Positions 7,785 through 12,426 of a stretch of 12,426 bases of DNA are shown one piece after another. The notes under the pieces were generated by a model, which saw only the letters and a list, made by a program, of their open reading frames with translations, did no database searches and was not told where the DNA came from. Both the position numbers and the translations under genes were made by a program. How positions within the stretch are numbered: the stretch's first letter is position 1; every line of letters begins with the position of its first letter. Origin of the DNA: Clavulina sp. PMI_390 (Eukaryota > Basidiomycota > Agaricomycetes > Cantharellales > Hydnaceae); contig WIDE01000112.1 of assembly GCA_015039315.1 (NCBI GenBank), positions 92,586 through 105,011 of the forward strand, in the 5' to 3' direction.

Positions 7785-9984
7785 ATGACTTCTCCGAGTT
7801 CCGCGGAGACTGAGACCGTAGGACACATTGATCTTGAGAAAACCTTAACGCCCCCATATGAGGTCGTAAACCCTAAATATCAGGGCTCTGGGACAGAGGA
7901 GGATCCTTTTGTGGTACGCAAATAGCTCTGCACTCCCCTCCAAGATGTTTCCCGTTCACTGTATCCATATCTATCCAGGTTGTATGGGACTCGCCTTATG
8001 ACGCCGAGAACCCTCGAACATGGCCCACCCTACGAAAAGCCTTGATGACTGCCCAGCTGTCGTTCGGGACATTCGCTGTAACTTGCTGCTCCTCAACATA
8101 TTCTGGAGCGATCCCAGATATGATGCGGGACCTTCACATGAGTGAGGAGGTCGCCGTCATTGGCCTGTCAGCTTATGTGATTGGGTTTGGTCTTGGACCG
8201 CTACTATTCGCACCACTATCTGAGATGTACGGAAGGGTATGTACAGCCCTGTTGTATCGAATGAGGAAGAATAGCGTCACTCACTTTCCTATAATAGCAA
8301 CCTGTCTTTCTTACCACATACGCTCCTTTCGTTATTTTCCATATCGGTTGTGCGTTAGCGCAAAACCCGCAAACGATGATGCTATGTCGCTTCTTTGCTG
8401 GAGCATTTGGGTGAGTTGCCTTCCATCCTATGGACTGCAGTATGCAGTAGTGGCGTCGGCCAGATGACTGATCAGTATTCATGACCATCGACTTGCCCCC
8501 TCTAGTTCTGCTCCCCTCACAAACTCTGGGGGGATGATCTCGGATTTATTCGCACCATATGAACGTGCTGTTCCGCAGACACTGTACGGAACCGCCCCAC
8601 TATTAGGTCCGGTGGTTGGACCGATCCTGGGGGTGTGCATCATCTGATTACCCAATGAGTTATATTTATCTCACGACTTCACACTACTGTCAATTGCAGG
8701 GTTATGTGTCCCAATCTGCGTCTCTAGGTTGGCGTTGGCTATTCGGGATACAAGCCATCATTACTGGCCTTAATCTTCTGGCAGCCTTCATATATTTCCC
8801 AGAAACTGTACGTTGCCGTCCTCATCCTTGTTGAAACTTGTTATCTGCCATATTACTGATAACCTTCCAGTTCTCTCCCGTCATCTTGCAACGAAGAGCT
8901 CACAAGTTGCAGAAAGAGTCCGCAGCTCAAGCTGCTGGCACAAGTGCCGCCCCGCAATACTTCGTCGATATCTTCCATTTGAATGGCAAAATGGCCACGA
9001 CTCTGGCTGGGAAGCTGTACATTGGCCTCAGTCGTCCATTTGGTGGGTTTCGACCTCTGACGATTGGTTGATAGCTGGATGAAGTTATCTAATAAGCTTT
9101 GTCTAGTCTTTCTCATGCAAGAGCCTATTGTCATCGTTCTGGCGATATACTCTGCCATATTTTATAGTACCCTATATGCTTTCTTTGCCGGGTTCTGTAA
9201 GTCTGCTTTAACCCTCTACCAAGCTACTCTTCTCACCGAGCCGTCCTTAGCCAAGGTTTTCGAGAAAGGCCACCACTTCTCTCAGGGAGAGAACGGCCTT
9301 GCATTCCTCGGTATCGGTCTCGGCGTACTTATAGGTGTTTTCCTCACTCCGATACAAACCGCTCTCTATCGTCGGCACGGTCAGAAACAGCCTGGACCTG
9401 ATGGAAACCCTCTACCAGAGGCCCGCATGATCCTCCCTATGGCGGCCGCAATATTACTGCCCATCGGGATATTCTGGTTCGCATGGACGAGTTCGCCACG
9501 GATACATTGGATATTGCCGATCGTTGGGGCTACTCCTTTTGGACTCGGGATGGCCCTACTCATGGTGAGTCCATTCGATGGTTTCGCAACAATATCTTTC
9601 ATTAGGAGGCTGATCATGAGCCTTTTTGACCGCTCCAGATCGCTATTACTGCATACTTGATGGACTCGTACGGCTCCATGTGTGCAAGTGCCATTGCCGC
9701 TGTCGTCGTCACCCGCTCGGTTTGCGCCGCAGCCTTTCCCCTTTTCACCCCTACGCTTCTCCGTAATCTGGGCACCGAGTGGGGCCTGTCAATCTTCGGC
9801 CTCCTCAGTCTCCTGTGCTCCCCCCTACCTTTCCTACTTTATGTGAGTGTGTCTCCTCGCGATTACCCGGTCATATCGTATCTCATGGAATCTGACTGGG
9901 GAAATATCGTGATAGAAATATGGTCCGTTGTTGCGTGCGAGGTCGAGGTATGCTACGGAAGTGGCAGGGAAGACCTACAAGTAA
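7785..9984 (+). CDS. MFS transporter, DHA1 (12-TM drug:H+ antiporter) type
   Basis: Nine exons: 7785-7913, 7979-8236, 8298-8410, 8506-8632, 8700-8807, 8871-9042, 9107-9564, 9639-9842 and 9916-9984. They total 1638 nt, giving 545 aa, the usual size for fungal DHA1 carriers. Family signs in order: YQGSGTEEDPFVVVWDSPYD (32-51), the N-terminal signature of these proteins; motif A-like PLSEMYGRQP around 122-131; Arg160 in LCRFFAGAFG (motif B); antiporter motif C GPVVGPILGG (201-210); GWRWLF; and YFPET ending TM6 at 245. A cytoplasmic loop follows at ~250-305, then the second six-helix half. The end is KYGPLLRARSRYA, a typical C-terminal tail. The likely role is proton-driven export of a toxic compound or small metabolite at the plasma membrane; the substrate cannot be inferred. 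All introns are 61-95 nt with good donors, and no lesion is seen. The ATG at 7785 is the first in frame that gives the family N-terminus. Confidence 0.93.
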
Positions 9985-10093
9985 TTGAAAATGATAGAAC
10001 GATGAAACTCCACGAGCAATCTAACGGACAATCCTCACGATGTCGATATTATAGACTAGATGACAGTCTTGGGAATATAGAGCTATTTTTCAG

Positions 10094-10384
10094 GTTAGAA
10101 CTACACACGAGCAAGCGCTGATACGCAGGGAAGAAGGAGTATCGCCCCAGCGAGAAGCACTCCGCAAGTCATCGAGTAGTCAGGAATGGACGCAGCAGGA
10201 GCGCGAGATAAGATACGAAGCCGTAACCAGCGAGGTTGAGATATTTCTGGTGTGCTCTGGGTCATGGGAGCACTCTGCGCGGATTCGCAAAAGAGCCCAT
10301 GAACTCAGAGCATCTAACGCACCGGCATTTTTGCTAGTGCGCAGCGTGAACAGCTGGGCTCGTGACAGCCTGCGACAAGAATAG
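10094..10384 (+). CDS. Orphan open frame after an acceptor-like site
   Basis: Following TATTTTTCAG (acceptor-like, ending 10093), one frame is open for 96 codons to a TAG at 10382-10384. It reads for example REEGVSPQREALRKSSSSQE and AVTSEVEIFLVCSGSWEHSA, a charged, protein-like composition. There is no ATG in frame and no convincing donor exon; a weak phase-0 donor lies at 9961 in the last MFS exon. It could be an alternative MFS tail, a decayed gene, or the shadow of the minus-strand frame opposite. No domain is recognised. Confidence 0.18.
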   Translation, partial: VRTTHEQALIRREEGVSPQREALRKSSSSQEWTQQEREIRYEAVTSEVEIFLVCSGSWEHSARIRKRAHELRASNAPAFLLVRSVNSWARDSLRQE

Positions 10385-10449
10385 AGAGCATTTGCCAACG
10401 CCTCGCGACAGGCTGCTGCATGACGACGAATATAAAGAAAATTACTCAT
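10180..10449 (-). CDS. Small hypothetical protein, 89 aa
   Basis: An ATG-initiated minus-strand frame reads MSNFLYIRRHAAACREALAN onward, rich in Ala, Arg, Leu and Ser, to a stop at 10180. A TATATAAAG box on the same strand lies about 35-45 bases upstream of the ATG (10482-10490), which is the only positive sign. That gap is short for a fungal TATA-to-ATG distance. No family is recognised, and the opposite strand is also open, so at most one of the two is real. Confidence 0.22.
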   Translation of the reverse strand: MSNFLYIRRHAAACREALANALYSCRRLSRAQLFTLRTSKNAGALDALSSWALLRIRAECSHDPEHTRNISTSLVTASYLISRSCCVHS

Positions 10450-10735
10450 TGACCCTATTCAGTGACGGGTGGTGTGCCAAGCTTTATATATGGGGCCGGT
10501 GATACTTGCAGTGCACCGGCTAAATAACCTTGAAGCATTGCCCAGATAATGACTCACACAAACCGAGAGATGTTGGAACCATCATGCTGTCACAAAGGAG
10601 TTAGTTGGCACGTCCAGTGTCGTGGGGGTCTCAGGCTAGCTTGAGCAGAATTACTGGCATATTTGAGCGGCGTAGGAAGGGGACCGCCTTTCAGAGATCG
10701 CCAAGCCTCATGTTACATACTGGGGCGTAATATAG

Positions 10736-10933
10736 ATGAAGGGTGGGTTGCTGGAGGCGGTGCATGTGCTACAGGGGGAGGGGAGGCGAGCGGCCGAATT
10801 CGGAGCGAGCGCCTTTAGCCTCGCCCTTCCAAGGCGTCCAGAACTCCAGACTCATTTCATTATCAATAGCGATGCTGCGCCGGGTGCACGACCACCGCTC
10901 GGAGATGCAGAGCCTCAGGAGCGCCACGGCTGA
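10736..10933 (+). CDS. Short GC-rich open frame, 65 aa
   Basis: ATG to TGA, reading MKGGLLEAVHVLQGEGRRAA and ending with a Pro/Ala-rich tail. The third positions are mostly G or C, but the whole patch is GC-rich and the +1 frame is also open (10743-10946). No intron signals or domain are seen. It may be chance. Confidence 0.15.
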   Translation: MKGGLLEAVHVLQGEGRRAAEFGASAFSLALPRRPELQTHFIINSDAAPGARPPLGDAEPQERHG

Positions 10934-11298
10934 TGCCCCTCACTAAACGTATCTCATGTGTGTGTGGGTGTGCGACTGAGGTAGATCATGAACGGAAACA
11001 TCGCTCAGCAGAACTCGCTCGTCAGCTGTCTGCGCAGTTTCCCAAATTATTTTTGTTCACTGTGTATCGCACTCAATTATGTGTTTTGTACTGGGAGGTG
11101 TAGAAATGTGTTCGGCTTCCAGCAAATCACCGTCATTGGTGTGTGAGATCCAGAGCGCGTGACGACAGGCGAGGTAAACAGATCACACCAACCCCGCCTT
11201 CTACATAAGACCCACCCGCTTCTTGAGCGCTTTCAGCCTCTCACTGTCCTCCATTCCACTCACAGCCCCAACTATATTCTTTGTTACACAAGTTAACC
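10934..11298. promoter_or_regulatory. Promoter and leader of the stomatin gene
   Basis: No gene is seen. A short GT-rich run lies near 10957-10972. From about 11180 the sequence turns CT-rich up to the ATG at 11299, as in fungal leaders. ACATAAGA near 11202 is the only TATA-like site. The ATG context AACCATGG fits a strong start (A at -3, G at +4). Confidence 0.4.
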
Positions 11299-12426
11299 AT
11301 GGCCTCGAACGGTAGCACTATGAAGCATCCTATTTCTGACCACGACGACGGTCATGGTGAGCTTCGATCCCTCGGTCGTACCACTCTCTACAGCACGCTA
11401 ACTGGTCGATCTGCTTCCTAGGGGATGTTACGGATGACAACGACGGAATCCCCTTCCGCAGCCCTCCCCGAGGCCAACGAATTATTGCGGTCCAGCCTTT
11501 GAAACGTGAGGAGATGCAGGTACGCCTCCTCGTGTTCTCGCACAGGATGTGCTATAGTTCTAACATCATTTCTTTACAAATATGTCTCATTATCTAGAGC
11601 TCATACGCTCAGGACCTCGGCTCCGCAAGTGTCCAGCATGGCGTGTACGGGAGCTTCATCAATGGCCTGGGCTCCTGCATTGGTATCTTTGGTGCTATCG
11701 TGAGCTTTCCATACTACAAACTCATAGAACGACTTACAATTAAACTCTCTGTTAATCTCTAGCCTTGTTGCCCACTTCCCAATCCCTTCAGGTACGTGCA
11801 TTGAGTTGGAGCAAAACAGTCTCTAGGTCTAATTTCAGAGCATTCTTCTGCACTATAGAGAGGTTCAGCAGGGTAAGAAACCAAGCAGCCTACACTTTGT
11901 GGCCCCTTGACTGAAGATAATGTTTGCGTCCAGGAACCGTTGGGCTGGTTTCTCGTTTCGGAAACTTCTACAAGGGTCAGTGGTTTGCTGTGACGTGATC
12001 AGCTACTAGCAGCTGAACCCACCCACTCGCTCTATTGATCAGCTGTCGACCCCGGTCTGGTCCAGGTCAACGTTTGCACCGAGAGCCTTCGCGTCGTGGA
12101 TGTGAAGATTCAGATCGTCTCCATTGGTTCGTAGCTCCATTTGGTCGCAGCACCAAACCCACCCACTCATTCTCGTCTCTATAGGTCGCCAAACCGTTAT
12201 CACCCGAGACAACGTAAACGTTGATATCGATTCTGTCATCTATTTCCAGATCGTCAGTGCGTACTATCCTGCGACGCCCTTCCTCACTGATGCTGTGTAG
12301 CTCATTTTCTAAGTCAGACCCTTATCGCGCTGCATTCGGCATTGCCGATCTGCGACAGGCTCTCGTTGAGCGTGCCCAGACCACTTTGCGCCACGTTGTT
12401 GGTGCGCGTACTGTCCAGAGCGTTGT
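11299..12426 (+). CDS. Stomatin-family (SPFH/band 7) protein, 3' end outside the window
   Basis: Nine exons are visible: 11299-11356, 11422-11519, 11598-11699, 11763-11791, 11859-11872, 11934-11975, 12043-12126, 12185-12256 and 12318 to the edge. They give 202 codons. The N-terminal cytoplasmic part has GIPFRSPPRGQRIIAVQPLK (about 26-45). A membrane-associated stretch is YGSFINGLGSCIGIFGAI, followed by PCCPLPNPF with paired Cys at 88-89, plausible palmitoylation sites. The SPFH domain follows with QQGTVGLVSRFGNFYKAVDP, VCTESLRVVDVKIQ, RQTVITRDNVNVDIDSVIYF, NPYRAAFG and LRQALVERAQTTLRHVVGAR, all hallmark stomatin blocks. Stomatins are oligomeric membrane-domain scaffolds that modulate channels and transporters. 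Exon 5 is only 14 nt. The exon 8/9 junction (12257-12317) was chosen because it yields NPY; a donor at 12253 with acceptor at 12314 would give SDPY instead. The remaining C-terminal coiled-coil part lies beyond 12426. Confidence 0.93.

Larger units (their letters stand above)
9985..10735. other. Intergenic, mostly unassigned
   Basis: The start is likely the 3' UTR of the MFS gene. It then contains a region open on both strands (10064-10449), described in separate entries. Nothing else coding is recognised up to 10735. Confidence 0.4.

Noticed and set aside
8216..9617. Minus-strand frames of 78-101 codons within the MFS gene
   Set aside because: Shadows of the well-supported transporter exons on the other strand.
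4584..9984. A MYND-MFS biosynthetic or defence cluster
   Set aside because: The two genes share no pathway, lie 1 kb apart with decayed DNA between, and no biosynthetic enzyme is present; adjacency alone is not evidence.

Overview
The window looks like nuclear DNA of a filamentous basidiomycete. The genes are split by many short spliceosomal introns (54-95 nt in almost every case) with GTRNGT-type donors, CTRAY-like branch points and YAG acceptors, separated by AT/CT-rich intergenic DNA. The protein families (a MYND-finger protein, a DHA1-type MFS transporter and a fungal stomatin) and their intron density suggest Agaricomycetes, perhaps the Rhizoctonia/Ceratobasidium group. That placement is an impression from family resemblance, not a search result. 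No bacterial, CRISPR, rRNA or tRNA feature was seen.

Layout. 1-1664: non-coding, with a TATA box near 1426. 1665-2387: a three-exon gene of unknown function whose 3' end is uncertain. 2388-3540: a long pyrimidine-biased stretch with no convincing gene. 3420-3700: a GC-rich patch that may hold a terminal exon. 3700-4583: 3'-UTR-like and promoter-like DNA with one short orphan reading frame. 4584-6714: a six-exon MYND zinc-finger gene whose third coding segment is interrupted by a 202-bp element (5513-5714) with 40-41 bp terminal inverted repeats. 6715-7784: intergenic DNA with possible decayed minus-strand coding sequence. 7785-9984: an intact nine-exon DHA1 drug:H+ antiporter-like MFS gene, 545 aa. 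9985-11298: intergenic, with three weak small frames. 11299-12426: the first nine exons, including a 14-nt microexon, of a stomatin/SPFH protein that runs off the right edge.

The best observation is the transposon-disrupted MYND gene. If the element and one target-duplication copy are ignored, the six exons total 1635 nt, exactly 545 codons, with no internal stop. The interruption is therefore probably recent. The same gene also carries Tyr where a MYND zinc-ligand Cys is expected. The recognised genes belong to unrelated families and do not form an obvious cluster or pathway. I did not find a convincing new multi-gene system here.
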